Assembly: GCF_004342485.1 (NCBI RefSeq)
Contig: NZ_SMBU01000014.1
Location: forward strand, 1 to 64,000
Length of the DNA: 64,000 bases
From: Roseateles saccharophilus
GTDB taxonomy: Bacteria > Pseudomonadota > Gammaproteobacteria > Burkholderiales > Burkholderiaceae_C
Direction of reading: 5' to 3'
Both the position numbers and the translations under genes were made by a program. The notes under the pieces are model-generated. The model worked only from the letters and a program-made list of their open reading frames with translations. It had not been told where the DNA came from and searched no databases. Position 1 is the first letter of the stretch, and each line of letters opens with the position of its first letter. This document shows, one piece after another, positions 35,065-51,822 of this stretch.

Positions 35065-35580
35065 ATGGCCGGCCCCGACATCCAGCTCATCGCGCCCGAG
35101 TCCGCCGAGGACTGGCAGGCTGTCCGCCAGGTTTTGCGCGATTACGCCAACAGCCTTGATGTGGACCTCTGCTTCCAGGGTTTCGAGGCGGAGTTGGCGG
35201 GACTGCCCGGCGTCTATGCGCCACCCGGCGGCCTGATGCTGCTGGCCACTGTCGATGGGGCCGTTGCCGGCAGCGGAGCCTTCCGGCCGCTGCCCGACGC
35301 CGACTGCCCCAATGCCTGCGAGATGAAGCGCCTGTTCGTGCGCCCGGCCTTCCGCCGCTTCGGCCTGGGCCGCATCCTGGCCCAGGCGCTGATGGACCGC
35401 GCCACCGAGGCCGGCTATTCGTACATGCTGCTCGACACGCTGGACGACATGGAGGCCGCCCGCGGGCTCTACGAGAGCCTGGGTTTCGTCGAGGTACCGC
35501 CGTTCTACTTCAACCCCATTCCCGGCGCCCACTACCTGAAGGCCGAGCTCGGCGCCTTCCGGCCGAGTTACTTCGGATAA
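35065..35580 (+). CDS. GNAT-family N-acetyltransferase
   Basis: A 171-aa GNAT enzyme: strand CEMKRLFVRPAFRR, acetyl-CoA loop FRRFGLGRILAQAL, and YESLGFVEVPPFYFNPIPG near the C-terminus, a variant seen in amino-acid acetyltransferases. The substrate is unknown. It lies 25 nt after the AlaX-like gene and may be in the same operon. Confidence 0.87.
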   Translation: MAGPDIQLIAPESAEDWQAVRQVLRDYANSLDVDLCFQGFEAELAGLPGVYAPPGGLMLLATVDGAVAGSGAFRPLPDADCPNACEMKRLFVRPAFRRFGLGRILAQALMDRATEAGYSYMLLDTLDDMEAARGLYESLGFVEVPPFYFNPIPGAHYLKAELGAFRPSYFG

Positions 35581-35597
35581 CCGCCTAGAGTGGCGGG

Positions 35598-36488
35598 ATG
35601 GCCCCTCATGACATCCAAGCCCTCGGTTCCCATCGCTGCCTGCTCGGCGAATCGCCGCTGTGGCACCCTGCCGAACAATGCCTCTACGCGGTCGACATCC
35701 CCGGCCGCCAAGTGCTGCGGTGGCGTGAGGGTGCGGACGCACCGGACGCATGGCCGCAGGCGGCCGAGCCCGGCTGCATCGCGGCCCGTGCCGGCGGCGG
35801 CCTGCTGGTGGCGCGCCGCGATGGCCTGTGGGCGCTGGACACGGAGACCGGTGCCCAGGCGCTCGTCAGTCCGCCGCCCTACGACCCGGCGCGTCTGCGC
35901 TTCAACGACGGCAAGGTCGACCCGGCGGGGCGGTTGTGGGTCGGCAGCATCTCGGATGCGCGCGAGCCCGAGGCGGTGCTCTACCGCTTCGACGCCGGCT
36001 CATTCGCGGCCCAGGTGACGGGGCTGACGACGAGCAACGGCCTTGCCTGGAGCCCGGACGGCCGCCGCGTGCATTGGTCCGACACCAAGGCCCACCGCAT
36101 CTACGTTGCCGACTTCGACGTCGCCGCCGGTGCGCTGTCTTCGCCGCGCGTCTTTGCCGAGTTCAGCCTGCGCACGCCCGGCGTGGCCTATGGCGGCCGC
36201 CCGGACGGCGCGGCGATGGATGCCGAGGGCCACTACTGGGCCGCGATGTTCGAGGGCGGCTGCCTGCTGCGCATCGCGCCGACCGGCGAGGTCGTGCGGC
36301 GCATCGAGCTGCCCGCGGCCTGCCCGACGATGCCGACCTTCGGCGGTGCGGACCTGCGCACGCTTTTCGTGACGACGGCGCGCGAGAAGCGGCCCGCCGA
36401 GGAGCTTGAGCGTCAGCCGCTGGCCGGTGCCGTGCTGCAGCTGCGCGTGGACGCGCCGGGCTTGCCCGCCATGCTGACGCACAGCTGA
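35598..36488 (+). CDS. SMP-30/gluconolactonase-family protein
   Basis: A 296-aa six-bladed beta-propeller. Metal-binding motifs are LGESPLWHP with the first Glu, RFNDGKVDPAGRLWVGS with the Asn-Asp pair, SNGLAWSPDG and the PDGAAMDAEG block. Relatives hydrolyse sugar lactones (gluconolactone, arabinonolactone); the exact lactone is unknown. It is 17 nt after the GNAT gene and just upstream of the atp promoter. Confidence 0.92.
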   Translation: MAPHDIQALGSHRCLLGESPLWHPAEQCLYAVDIPGRQVLRWREGADAPDAWPQAAEPGCIAARAGGGLLVARRDGLWALDTETGAQALVSPPPYDPARLRFNDGKVDPAGRLWVGSISDAREPEAVLYRFDAGSFAAQVTGLTTSNGLAWSPDGRRVHWSDTKAHRIYVADFDVAAGALSSPRVFAEFSLRTPGVAYGGRPDGAAMDAEGHYWAAMFEGGCLLRIAPTGEVVRRIELPAACPTMPTFGGADLRTLFVTTAREKRPAEELERQPLAGAVLQLRVDAPGLPAMLTHS

Positions 36489-36514
36489 ATCCCAAGCGCT
36501 CCCCGAGGGCGCAT

Positions 36515-36543
36515 TTACCCCGGTGTAACTCGTCACATATAAT
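36515..36543 (+). promoter_or_regulatory. Sigma-70-type promoter of the atp operon
   Basis: TTACCC at 36515-36520 and a perfect TATAAT at 36538-36543 are 17 bp apart, about 94 bp before atpI. The leader downstream is GC-rich and could form hairpins. Confidence 0.65.
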
Positions 36544-36636
36544 GAGGGGCTTTGTTGGATGGCGCCCTGTGCGTCATCCCGGTGCGCGGCTCCCGGTGGT
36601 TGAGGGGGCCGAGTCGCCCACCCCAGGATCTGCGCC

Positions 36637-38002
<1,366 letters not shown>

Positions 38003-38063
38003 AGCGGCGCACCAACCTCAGCAGTTCTTTTTTTCCAACCCTTTCTTTCTCTAAATCCCCTAA

Positions 38064-38339
<276 letters not shown>

Positions 38340-38411
38340 TTCGACGCTGCCGCCCCGCCCTCGGACTCCTGGGGGTGGCTTCCAGCACTCGAAACTTTGT
38401 GAGGCACCACC

Positions 38412-38882
38412 GTGTTTATTAACGCGTCGCTCATCGTTCAGATGATCGTGTTCCTGATCCTGGTCGGGTTCACGATGAAGTATGTGTGGCCGCCGATCGT
38501 CAAGGCGCTTGACGAGCGTGCCGCGAAGATCGCCGCCGGCCTGTCCGCCGCCGACAAGGCCAAGGCCGAACTGGCCGGCGCCGAGGCGCAGATCGCCAAG
38601 GAACTGGCTCAGACCAAGGCCGAGTCCGGCAAGCTGATCTCGGATGCCGAGAAGCGCGCCGCCGCCATCGTCGACGCCGCCAAGGGCAAGGCCGAAGAAG
38701 AAGGCGCCAAGATCCTGGCCGCCGCCAAGGCCGATGCCGAGCAGCAGGTCTCCCGTGCCCGCGAAGTCCTGCGCGAGCAGGTCGCCGCGCTGGCCGTCAA
38801 GGGTGCCGAGCAGATCCTGCAGAAGGAAGTCAACGCCGGCGTCCACGCCGATCTGCTGGCTCGCCTGAAGACGGAGCTGTAA
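38412..38882 (+). CDS. atpF: F0F1 ATP synthase subunit b
   Basis: A 156-aa peripheral stalk subunit with one N-terminal membrane helix (residues 5-27) and a long Ala/Lys/Glu-rich helix for dimerisation. GTG start. Its stop is immediately followed by the atpH ATG. Confidence 0.96.
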   Translation: MFINASLIVQMIVFLILVGFTMKYVWPPIVKALDERAAKIAAGLSAADKAKAELAGAEAQIAKELAQTKAESGKLISDAEKRAAAIVDAAKGKAEEEGAKILAAAKADAEQQVSRAREVLREQVAALAVKGAEQILQKEVNAGVHADLLARLKTEL

Positions 38883-39416
38883 ATGGCTGAACTCGCCACC
38901 ATCGCCCGGCCCTACGCCGAAGCCCTGTTCCAGGTTGCCAAGTCGCAAGACCTCGCCGCCTGGGGCCGTCAACTCGACGCGCTGGCCCAGGTGGCGCAGG
39001 ACGCCGATCTGCGCCAGTTCGCCGATCACCCCAAGGCCCAGCCTGCCCAAGTCGTCGCGGTCATGACCGCGGCCGCCAAGCAGACCCTGGCCGCCGGTGT
39101 GCAGAACCTGCTGCAGGCCGTCGTCGAGAACGGCCGTCTGGCCGCGCTGCCCGAGATCGTGGCCCAGTACCACGTGCTGGCCAATGCGGCCTCCGGCGTG
39201 TCCGATGCGCAGATCTACAGCGCCTTCGAGATCAACGGCGCCCAGCTCGCCGAACTCAAGGCTTCGCTTGAGAAGCGTTTCGGCCGCAAGCTCGACACGC
39301 ATGTGCAGCTGGAGCCCGGCCTGATCGGCGGCGTTCGCGTCGTCGTCGGCGACGAGGTGCTGGACACCTCCGTCAAGGCCCGCCTGGAGCGCATGAAAGT
39401 CGCTCTGACCGCCTGA
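38883..39416 (+). CDS. atpH: F0F1 ATP synthase subunit delta
   Basis: A 177-aa stalk subunit joining F1 to subunit b. It begins [17 protein letters not shown] and ends with the conserved [19 protein letters not shown] block. Starts directly after the atpF stop with no gap. Confidence 0.96.
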   Translation: MAELATIARPYAEALFQVAKSQDLAAWGRQLDALAQVAQDADLRQFADHPKAQPAQVVAVMTAAAKQTLAAGVQNLLQAVVENGRLAALPEIVAQYHVLANAASGVSDAQIYSAFEINGAQLAELKASLEKRFGRKLDTHVQLEPGLIGGVRVVVGDEVLDTSVKARLERMKVALTA

Positions 39417-39500
39417 TCACCCGCAAGACATTCCACGATTCACCCCGCGTCTGACCCCGCCCTTGATCCGGCGACGGAACGGCCAACTGGGAGACCAAGC

Positions 39501-41054
<1,554 letters not shown>

Positions 41055-41113
41055 GCCACGGAACACGCGGAGCCGCGCCTCAAAGCCCGGCCCCGCACTG
41101 ACTAGGAGTTCGA

Positions 41114-41986
41114 ATGGCTTCAAGCAAAGAAATCCGCGGCAAGATCAAGTCGGTCGAGAACACCAAGAAGATCACCAAGGCGATGGAGATGGTCGCCGCG
41201 TCCAAGATGCGCAAGGCGCAGGAACGGATGCGCTCGGCCCGCCCCTACGCCGAGAAGATCGGCAACATTGCCGCCGAACTGGCCAAGGCCAACCCGGAGT
41301 ACCGCCATCCCTTCCTCGTGAAGAACGAGGACGCGAAGACGGTCGGCATGGTCGTCGTCACGACGGACAAGGGCCTGTGCGGCGGCCTGAACACCAACCT
41401 GCTGCGCGCGGCCACGGCCAAGCTCAGGGAAGTGGAAACCGCCGGCCAGACGGCCGAGGTCGTCGCCATCGGCGGCAAGGGCCTGGGCTTCATGAACCGC
41501 ATCGGTGCCAAGGTCGTGGCCCATGCCACGCAGCTCGGCGACCAGCCCCACATCGAGGCCCTGATCGGCCCCGTCAAGGTGCTGCTCGACGCCTATGCCG
41601 CCGGCAAGCTCTCCGCCGTCTACCTCTGCTACACGCAGTTCATCAACACGATGAAGCAAGAGGTCAAGGTGCACCAGCTGCTGCCGTTGAAGGCTGCCGA
41701 CCTGGCGACCGAGAAGCCGGCCCACTCGTGGGACTACATCTACGAGCCCGACGCCGCCACCGTCATCGACGAGCTGCTGGTGCGCTACTCGGAGGCCCTG
41801 GTCTTCCAGGCCGTCGCCGAGAACATGGCCAGCGAGCAGTCCGCCCGCATGGTGGCCATGAAGGCCGCGACCGACAACGCCGGCACGCTGATCGGCGAGC
41901 TCAAGCTGGTCTACAACAAGACCCGTCAGGCCGCGATCACGAAGGAACTCTCCGAGATCGTCAGCGGCGCCGCCGCTGTGGGTTGA
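41114..41986 (+). CDS. atpG: F0F1 ATP synthase subunit gamma
   Basis: A 290-aa central-stalk subunit. The N-terminal coiled coil is [28 protein letters not shown]; the C-terminal coil ends in [27 protein letters not shown] precedes the ATG. Confidence 0.98.
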   Translation: MASSKEIRGKIKSVENTKKITKAMEMVAASKMRKAQERMRSARPYAEKIGNIAAELAKANPEYRHPFLVKNEDAKTVGMVVVTTDKGLCGGLNTNLLRAATAKLREVETAGQTAEVVAIGGKGLGFMNRIGAKVVAHATQLGDQPHIEALIGPVKVLLDAYAAGKLSAVYLCYTQFINTMKQEVKVHQLLPLKAADLATEKPAHSWDYIYEPDAATVIDELLVRYSEALVFQAVAENMASEQSARMVAMKAATDNAGTLIGELKLVYNKTRQAAITKELSEIVSGAAAVG

Positions 41987-42017
41987 TCTGGTTTCGGCAC
42001 GCAAAGAATTGAATTGA

Positions 42018-43442
<1,425 letters not shown>

Positions 43443-43512
43443 GCCTGATGGGGCGCCCGGTCGCCCCTTCTCTCGCAAGACCTTCTCAATGGTTATCTAA
43501 GGAAGAACGAAC

Positions 43513-43926
43513 ATGGCAACCCTCCACGTCGACGTGGTCTCCGCCGAAGAGCAGATCTTCTCCGGCGAGGCCAAGTTCGTCGCCCTGCCGGGCGAGAGTG
43601 GCGAGCTGGGCATCCTGCCCAAGCACACGCCGCTGATCACCCGCATCAAGCCGGGCGCCGTGCGCATCGAGCGCACCGATGGCAGCGAAGAATTCGTCTT
43701 CGTCGCCGGCGGCATTCTCGAGGTGCAGCCGCACCGCGTGACCGTGCTGGCCGACACCGCCATCCGCGGCAAGGACCTCGACGAGGCCAAGGCCACCGAG
43801 GCCAGGAAGCTGGCCGAGGAAGCGCTGAAGAACGCCAAGAGCGAGATCGACCTCGCCAAGGCGCAGAGCGAACTCGCCATCCAGGCGGCCCAGATCGCCG
43901 CGCTGCGCAAGTTCCTGAAGAAGTGA
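43513..43926 (+). CDS. atpC: F0F1 ATP synthase subunit epsilon
   Basis: A 137-aa regulatory subunit: N-terminal beta sandwich ([41 protein letters not shown]) and a C-terminal helical hairpin that can inhibit hydrolysis. Last gene of the operon. Confidence 0.97.
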   Translation: MATLHVDVVSAEEQIFSGEAKFVALPGESGELGILPKHTPLITRIKPGAVRIERTDGSEEFVFVAGGILEVQPHRVTVLADTAIRGKDLDEAKATEARKLAEEALKNAKSEIDLAKAQSELAIQAAQIAALRKFLKK

Positions 43927-43968
43927 GATGTGGCGCCCGCGGCGTGAGCCGCCGTGTCCACTGACAGA

Positions 43969-44003
43969 AAAGCCCATCGACTCTCGGTCGATGGGCTTTC
44001 TCA
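43969..44003 (+). terminator. Terminator of the atp operon, probably bidirectional
   Basis: A 13-bp perfect stem (AAAGCCCATCGAC / GTCGATGGGCTTT) with a 5-nt loop. T-rich tails occur on both sides, so it may also end the convergent lipoprotein gene. Confidence 0.9.
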
Positions 44004-44023
44004 TTTGTGCACCCGACTAGATT

Positions 44024-44587
44024 TCAGGAGGTTGGCGTCGCAGCCTTCTTCCCTTCGGTCGGCACGCTATTGATCGCCGGCACTTCGGCCGGCACAGGTG
44101 CTACGGCTTCCTTGCGTTCTGCCCCGGTCGGCGGCTTGCGGGACAGAGTGGGCGCCCCAGCAACGAAGTCCTTACGATCAAAAACCGCCTCGCTGTCACC
44201 CATCACCAAGCGGATCCACTCCGGATAGTTGTAAGCCGAGCCGTTCGAATGATCCACGATCGCGCCGATGCCACCGCCGATCAAGATGTTGCCGAAGAGG
44301 CTGCCCGCGACACGCGAGGTCACGGTTCCGGCGGCACTGGGCTCGCCGACCTTCTTGCATTCAACGTGCAGATCCGAGCTGGACCGATGCACGAGGACGC
44401 TGCCCGGGGTTGTGACCGAAACGGTGCCGGAATCGTTGGTCAAATTGCAGGTTGCGCCTTCTACGGCCTGTCCGGCCGCCGAGACCGTCTCAACGCGCAT
44501 GGAGCCAGTGGTTCCGTTCGACACCGAGGCGCAGCCGACGAGTTGTAGTGAAACGGCGACCAAGGCCGCGTAGATGATCAGTCGCAT
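44024..44587 (-). CDS. Predicted lipoprotein of unknown function
   Basis: A 187-aa exported protein. The signal peptide ends in the lipobox LVGC (Cys19). A beta-rich region contains repeated VETVSAAGQAV and CKKVGEPSAAGTV, followed by a Gly-rich hydrophobic segment GNILIGGGIGAIVDHS, and a Pro/Ala-rich tail. It resembles Burkholderiales lipoproteins without known function. It is convergent with the atp operon. Confidence 0.8.
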   Translation of the reverse strand: MRLIIYAALVAVSLQLVGCASVSNGTTGSMRVETVSAAGQAVEGATCNLTNDSGTVSVTTPGSVLVHRSSSDLHVECKKVGEPSAAGTVTSRVAGSLFGNILIGGGIGAIVDHSNGSAYNYPEWIRLVMGDSEAVFDRKDFVAGAPTLSRKPPTGAERKEAVAPVPAEVPAINSVPTEGKKAATPTS

Positions 44588-44771
44588 AGGAACTCCCTTG
44601 ATTATTTGCTTTCAGTTGAAGCCGCTCGCATGCAGCGGGCGCGGCAGGATAGCAACTGGAAGTAACTGGAAGCATGCGGAAAACCTGTAAGAACCACAGC
44701 GTCCGGCTGGGTCGGCAGGGATGATGCCCGCCACGCGCATCCATAGAATCCTTTATGTCTAAATCGTCGCA

Positions 44772-45632
44772 ATGACAGCAACCACTTCACCCGCACGCCC
44801 GCAAGGCACCGATGTCGTCGAACTCATCGCGCCCGATGGCGCCGCCGCCGCCATCTCGCTTCACGGCGGCCATCTGCTGTCCTGGAAGCCCGCCGGCGCC
44901 GCCGAGCAGCTCTACCTGTCGCCGCGCAGTGAGTTCGCGCCTGGCAAGGCCATCCGTGGCGGCGTGCCGGTGATCTTTCCGCAGTTCTCGGACCGCGGCA
45001 CGTTGCCCAGGCATGGCTTTGCGCGCACGCTGCCTTGGGAGCTCGTGAGCAGCGAGCAGGGCAAGGGCGATGCGCTCGCGGTGCTGCGCCTGCGCGACAG
45101 CGACGCGACGCGGGCGATCTGGCCGCATGCCTTCGAGCTGGAGCTGAGCGTTCGCATCGGTGGGCGCGAACTGGACATCGAGCTGGCCTGCGAGAACACC
45201 GGCGAGACCCGCTTCCAGTTCACGACGGCCCTGCACACCTATCTGCGCGTGGCCGACCTGGACGCGGTCAGCGTCGAGGGCCTGTCCGGTCTGCGCTATT
45301 TCGACAGCGTCAAGCAGGCCGAGGCGCTGCAGCGCATGGACCTGCTGCTGACCGGCGAGAAGGGCGTGCTCGACCTGGACCGCATCTATTTCGGCGTGAA
45401 GGAGCGCCCCCTGCTGCTGGCCGAGGACCGCCGCCAGGTCGTCATCCGCCAACTGGGCTTCGAGGATGCGGTGCTCTGGAACCCCGGCCCCGAGCGCTGC
45501 GCCAAATTGGCGGACATGCCGCCCGAGGGCTGGAGCGAGATGCTCTGCGTGGAGGCGGCGAGCATCGGCCGCCCGATCGAGCTGCAAGCCGGCGAAAGCT
45601 GGGTGGGTCGACAAAGCCTGGCCTTGCTCTGA
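44772..45632 (+). CDS. D-hexose-6-phosphate mutarotase (YeaD-like)
   Basis: A 286-aa galactose-mutarotase-fold enzyme that interconverts anomers of glucose 6-phosphate. Motifs are ISLHGGHLLSWKP, GVPVIFPQF with RHGFAR, FTTALHTYLRV with the catalytic His, and DAVLWNPGP. Catalytic Glu is expected near the C-terminus (CVEAA). Followed by hemE 39 nt later. Confidence 0.9.
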   Translation: MTATTSPARPQGTDVVELIAPDGAAAAISLHGGHLLSWKPAGAAEQLYLSPRSEFAPGKAIRGGVPVIFPQFSDRGTLPRHGFARTLPWELVSSEQGKGDALAVLRLRDSDATRAIWPHAFELELSVRIGGRELDIELACENTGETRFQFTTALHTYLRVADLDAVSVEGLSGLRYFDSVKQAEALQRMDLLLTGEKGVLDLDRIYFGVKERPLLLAEDRRQVVIRQLGFEDAVLWNPGPERCAKLADMPPEGWSEMLCVEAASIGRPIELQAGESWVGRQSLALL

Positions 45633-45671
45633 ATCAGAGGCGGGCGTGGGGGCGGCGCCGATAATCCGGCG

Positions 45672-46751
45672 ATGTTCGCCCCCCTGCAAAACGACAGCTT
45701 CCTGCGCGCCTGTCTGCGCCTGCCTACCGACCACACGCCCGTCTGGCTGATGCGCCAGGCCGGCCGCTATCTGCCGGAGTACCGCGCCACGCGCGCGAAG
45801 GCAGGCAGCTTCATGGGCCTGGCCACCAACACCGACTATGCGACCGAGGTGACGCTGCAGCCGCTGGAGCGCTTCCCGCTGGACGCGGCCATCCTGTTCA
45901 GCGACATCCTGACCGTGCCCGACGCGATGGGCCTGGGCCTGTCCTTCCAGCAGGGCGAGGGGCCGAAGTTCGAGAAGGTCGTGCGCGACGAGGCCGCCGT
46001 GGCGGCACTCGAGGTGCCGGACCTGGACAAGCTGCGCTACGTCTTCGACGCCGTCACCTCCATCCGCCGCGCGCTGAACGGCCGCGTGCCGCTGATCGGC
46101 TTCTCGGGCAGCCCGTGGACGCTGGCCTGCTACATGGTCGAAGGCGGCGGCTCCGACGACTACCGGCTCGTGAAGAGCCTGATGTACTCGCGGCCCGACC
46201 TGATGCATCGCATCCTGGACGTGAACGCGCGAGCCGTCGCGGCCTATCTGAATGCGCAGATCGAGGCCGGCGCCCAGGCCGTCATGCTGTTCGACTCCTG
46301 GGGCGGCGTGCTCGCCGACGGTGCCTTCCAGCAGTTCAGCCTGGCCTATTCGCGCCAGGTGCTGAAGGCCGTGAAGACCGAGCACGCGGGCCAGCGCATC
46401 CCGCGCATCCTGTTCACCAAGGGTGGCGGCCTGTGGCTGGACGAGATCGCCGATGCCGGCGCCGATGTGGTCGGCCTGGACTGGACCATGAACCTCGGTC
46501 AGGCCCGCGCCCGCGTGGGCGACCGCGTTGCGCTGCAGGGCAACCTGGACCCGAACGTGCTCTTCGCGCCGCCCGAGGCCGTGCGCGCCCAGGCGCGTGC
46601 CGTGCTGGACAGTTTCGGCAAGCCGGCGGCCGGCAGCGGGCATGTCTTCAACCTCGGCCACGGCATCAGCCAGTTCACGCCGCCCGAGAGCGTGACGGCC
46701 CTGGTGGACGAGGTGCACGGCTACTCGCGCCGGCAGCGTGCGGCGGCCTGA
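45672..46751 (+). CDS. hemE: Uroporphyrinogen decarboxylase
   Basis: A 359-aa haem-synthesis enzyme converting uroporphyrinogen III to coproporphyrinogen III. Signatures are [19 protein letters not shown], the catalytic Asp in [34 protein letters not shown] and [11 protein letters not shown]. Full length. Confidence 0.97.
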   Translation: MFAPLQNDSFLRACLRLPTDHTPVWLMRQAGRYLPEYRATRAKAGSFMGLATNTDYATEVTLQPLERFPLDAAILFSDILTVPDAMGLGLSFQQGEGPKFEKVVRDEAAVAALEVPDLDKLRYVFDAVTSIRRALNGRVPLIGFSGSPWTLACYMVEGGGSDDYRLVKSLMYSRPDLMHRILDVNARAVAAYLNAQIEAGAQAVMLFDSWGGVLADGAFQQFSLAYSRQVLKAVKTEHAGQRIPRILFTKGGGLWLDEIADAGADVVGLDWTMNLGQARARVGDRVALQGNLDPNVLFAPPEAVRAQARAVLDSFGKPAAGSGHVFNLGHGISQFTPPESVTALVDEVHGYSRRQRAAA

Positions 46752-47070
46752 GCAGGCCGTCAAATCTGCACTTGCCCGATGACTTATCCCCAAAAAACAG
46801 GGTGTGTGCAGAACGCATGTTGATTGGTGCGGCGCACCTAAGAGTTTTCCCGAATTTTCGCTAAGTGCTTGATTTTCAAGGTGCGTCGCACAAGGCCGCC
46901 GGAGCGCACGAAACCTCGCCCGATGCACCGGCAGCGGGCATCGGCGGCCGGCGGGGCGATTTGCTCACAAACTTATCCACAGAAATTGTGGGCAACCCGA
47001 GAGCCCTTGCAAATCATGAGCTTGCAGCCGCTTCCTGAGTCGTCGCTTCACAAAACGCGCGGAGCTGCGC
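46752..47070 (+). promoter_or_regulatory. hemE-priA gap, AT-richer, with two DnaA-box-like 9-mers
   Basis: This 319-bp gap has TTATCCCCA at 46784-46792 and a perfect consensus DnaA box TTATCCACA at 46973-46981, flanking a stretch with TTTTC/AATTTTC runs that is unusually AT-rich for this genome. It also contains short palindromes around GTGCGNCGCAC. It may serve priA transcription; no gene is seen in it. Confidence 0.4.
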
Positions 47071-49152
<2,082 letters not shown>

Positions 49153-49158
49153 GCGCTG

Positions 49159-49539
49159 TCAGCCGTGCGGCGCGTGGCCCAATGTGCTGGCCAGCGCGGT
49201 AGCGCGGCGCTGCTGTTCCTGGCGGCGCAGTGCGCGGCTCAGCGGGCGGGACAGGCCCAGCGCCAGGGCGACCAAGGCGATCAGCAGCGTGCCACCATCG
49301 AGCTGTGTGGCGAGGGCGCCGAAATCGTTGTTGTCGGCCGTGCTTCCGGGTTGGGCGGGCGCCCAGCGGCCACTGCCGTTCAACGCCGTCAGGCTGGCCG
49401 AACCGAGGCGGCCGGCATCGGCGATCAGGGCGGCGGTTGCGGTGTCGGTCACGGCTTGCGGATGGGGCTCACGCGTGGCGCCGGCCAGCGCGGTGGCACT
49501 CAGGGCAGCGAGGGCAGCAGCAAGGACCAGGGCTTTCAT
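49159..49539 (-). CDS. Exported protein of unknown function with C-terminal membrane anchor
   Basis: A 126-aa protein with a signal peptide (MKALVLAAALAALSATALA) and a C-terminal helix (TLLIALVALALGLSRPL) followed by basic RALRRQEQQRR. This looks like a sorting-signal-type tail but no PEP motif is present. It is convergent with priA, with stops 6 nt apart. No family known. Confidence 0.65.
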   Translation of the reverse strand: MKALVLAAALAALSATALAGATREPHPQAVTDTATAALIADAGRLGSASLTALNGSGRWAPAQPGSTADNNDFGALATQLDGGTLLIALVALALGLSRPLSRALRRQEQQRRATALASTLGHAPHG

Positions 49540-49649
49540 GATGCGGGCTCACCGTGAAAAGAAGGGGCTGGATCGCATTGTTCGCAGCCTAGCGCGGCTG
49601 GGATGTGAAGACTTCACGCGCTTGAGGGGGACCCCCGCGAATGAGCGAT

Positions 49650-51716
49650 TCAGCCTTGATTTGGTAGCTCGGCGCGCGCGGCGGCCTTGGCGGCCAGTTC
49701 ATCGCGCATGCGCTTGAGCTTTTCCCTGGGATCTTCGCGGCTGCCCCCTTCGCCCAGCTTCATCTCGGCCAAGAAGCGGCTCGGAATGCCCACGACGGTG
49801 TCGCGGCCTTTTTTGCGCCGGCGCAACGTCGAGACGGCCAGCGTCGTGCGCGCGCGGGTGATGCCCACATACATCAGCCGGCGTTCCTCCTGCAGCGCCT
49901 CGGGCGTCAGCTCGGCCTCCTCGCGCCTGAAGGGCAGCAGCCCTTCGTTGACGCCGGCCAGCACGACATGCGGCCACTCCAGCCCCTTGGAGGCGTGCAG
50001 GGTGGTCAGCGTGACCTGGTCCTGCTCCTCGCCGCGCTCGGCCAGCGACAGGATGACGGAGATGGTCTGGGCCACGTCCAGCACACTCTGCTTGGGCTCG
50101 GTGAAGCTGACGCCACCTTCCTCGCTGTGCTGGCCGCCGCAGCGCTTGGCCACCCAGTCGACGAAGTCCAGCACATTGCCCCAGCGGGCCTGGGCCACCT
50201 TCTCGTTCTCCTCGCTGTCGATCAGGTGGGCCTCGTAGGCGATGTCCTTCAGCCACTCGGTCAGCATCGCGTGCGCGGCGGTGTGGCCCTCGGTGTGCCG
50301 GGCCTTGTACTGCAGCTCGTTCACATAGCGGCCGAACTCGTGCAGGCTGTCCAGGCCGCGCTTGGTCACCGCGGTGGCCAGGCTCTCGGAGAACAGGGCC
50401 TCGAACATGCTGCACTTCCACTGCGCCGAGAAGGTACCCAGGGCGCCCAGCGTCGTGTGGCCGATGCCGCGCTTGGGCGTCGTCACGGCACGCAGGAAGG
50501 CGGGGTCGTCGTCCTGGTTCACCAGGAGGCGCAGCCAGGCGCACAGGTCCTTGATCTCGGCCTTGTCGAAGAAGCTCTGGCCGCCCGAGACCTTGTAGGG
50601 GATCTGCGCGCGCCGCAGCGCCTGCTCGAACACGCGCGCCTGGTGGTTGGCGCGGTAGAGGATGGCGAAGTCCTTGAAGGCCGGGCCCTTGCCGTCGGCG
50701 CGCAGCTGCTGGATGCGGGCCACGGCGCGCTCGGCCTCGTGCTCCTCGCCGTCGGCCTCCAGCAGCGCGATGGGCTCGCCGTCGCCGTACTCGCTCCACA
50801 GCTTCTTCTCGAACAGCTTGGGGTTGCCGGCGATGACGTTGTTGGCCGCGCGCAGGATGGCGCCGGTGGAGCGGTAGTTCTGCTCCAGCGGGATGACCTT
50901 GAGGGCCGGATAGTCGGTCGGCAGGCGCTTCAGGTTCTCGATGGTGGCGCCGCGCCAGCCGTAGATGCTCTGGTCGTCATCGCCCACGGCCGTGAACATG
51001 CCGCGCTCGCCCACCAGCGCCTTCAGCAGCTCGTACTGCACGGCATTGGTGTCCTGGTATTCGTCCACCAGCACATAGCGCAGCTTGTTCTGCCACTTCT
51101 CGCGCGCCTCGGCGTCGGTGGTCAGCAGCTTCAGCGGCAGCGTGATGAGGTCGTCGAAGTCCACGGCCTGGTAGGCGGCCAGGCGCTCCTGGTAGCGCAC
51201 CATGACGGCGGCGGCGGCGCGCTCGTCGTCGTCCGCGGCGACCTGCGCGGCCTGGGCCGGCCCCAGGCCCTGGTTCTTCCACAGCGAGATGGTCCATTGC
51301 CAGCGCCGCGCCTGGTTGATGTCGGTCGTGCTGCCGGCGTCCTTCAGCACATTGAGCACGTCGTCGCTGTCGAGGATGGAGAACTGCTCCTTCAGCCCGA
51401 GGCGCCTGCCCTCCTCGCGCAGCAGGCGCACGCCCAGGGAGTGGAAGGTCGAGATTGCCAGGTCCTTGGCCGCCTTGTTGCCCACCAGCGCCTTGGCGCG
51501 CTCACGCATCTCCTGCGCGGCCTTGTTCGTGAAGGTGATGGCCGCGATCTGGCCGGGCCGGTAGCCGGACACCAGCAGCTGGGCGATCTTGGTCGTGATG
51601 ACGCGCGTCTTGCCCGAGCCCGCGCCGGCGATGACGAGGCAGGGCCCCGTCAGGTGGTAGACGGCTTCGAGCTGGGCCGGGTTGAGGCCGGCGGACGGTG
51701 AGGCGGCGGAAGACAT
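49650..51716 (-). CDS. rep: ATP-dependent DNA helicase Rep
   Basis: A 688-aa UvrD/Rep superfamily 1 3'-5' helicase. It has LNPAQLEAVYH, Walker A AGAGSGKTRVIT, ITFTNKAAQEM, VDEYQDTN, GDDDQSIYGWRGA, LEQNYRST and VTLTTLHASKGLEWPHV. Rep clears protein blocks ahead of the fork with the replicative helicase. The C-terminal tail is short. ATG 51716 is chosen since upstream sequence is not conserved and belongs to an intergenic repeat. Confidence 0.95.
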   Translation of the reverse strand: MSSAASPSAGLNPAQLEAVYHLTGPCLVIAGAGSGKTRVITTKIAQLLVSGYRPGQIAAITFTNKAAQEMRERAKALVGNKAAKDLAISTFHSLGVRLLREEGRRLGLKEQFSILDSDDVLNVLKDAGSTTDINQARRWQWTISLWKNQGLGPAQAAQVAADDDERAAAAVMVRYQERLAAYQAVDFDDLITLPLKLLTTDAEAREKWQNKLRYVLVDEYQDTNAVQYELLKALVGERGMFTAVGDDDQSIYGWRGATIENLKRLPTDYPALKVIPLEQNYRSTGAILRAANNVIAGNPKLFEKKLWSEYGDGEPIALLEADGEEHEAERAVARIQQLRADGKGPAFKDFAILYRANHQARVFEQALRRAQIPYKVSGGQSFFDKAEIKDLCAWLRLLVNQDDDPAFLRAVTTPKRGIGHTTLGALGTFSAQWKCSMFEALFSESLATAVTKRGLDSLHEFGRYVNELQYKARHTEGHTAAHAMLTEWLKDIAYEAHLIDSEENEKVAQARWGNVLDFVDWVAKRCGGQHSEEGGVSFTEPKQSVLDVAQTISVILSLAERGEEQDQVTLTTLHASKGLEWPHVVLAGVNEGLLPFRREEAELTPEALQEERRLMYVGITRARTTLAVSTLRRRKKGRDTVVGIPSRFLAEMKLGEGGSREDPREKLKRMRDELAAKAAARAELPNQG

Positions 51717-51732
51717 GGACAAATGGAACTGC

Positions 51733-51822
51733 GCGGGCCGAGCGCCGGGCCGCTCCCAAGCCGGCCCGCACTGGCGATGTGCGAGCGGCTCAATGCCGCG
51801 AGCATCGCCGTCCCCTCGGGGG
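51733..51822 (+). repeat. Dispersed intergenic repeat, copy 1
   Basis: A 37-bp core (51733-51769) is identical to the reverse complement of 60599-60635, and similarity continues to about 51822, through CGGCTCAATGCCGCG, ATCGCCG and CCCCTCGGGGG. It contains internal palindromes. It lies upstream of rep. Confidence 0.75.

Noticed and set aside
44787-46928. 700-codon minus-strand frame opposite the mutarotase gene and hemE
   Set aside because: Shadow of strongly recognised genes.
46752-47070. Chromosome origin oriC
   Set aside because: Only two DnaA-box-like 9-mers, and no dnaA, dnaN, rpmH, parAB or gid genes nearby.
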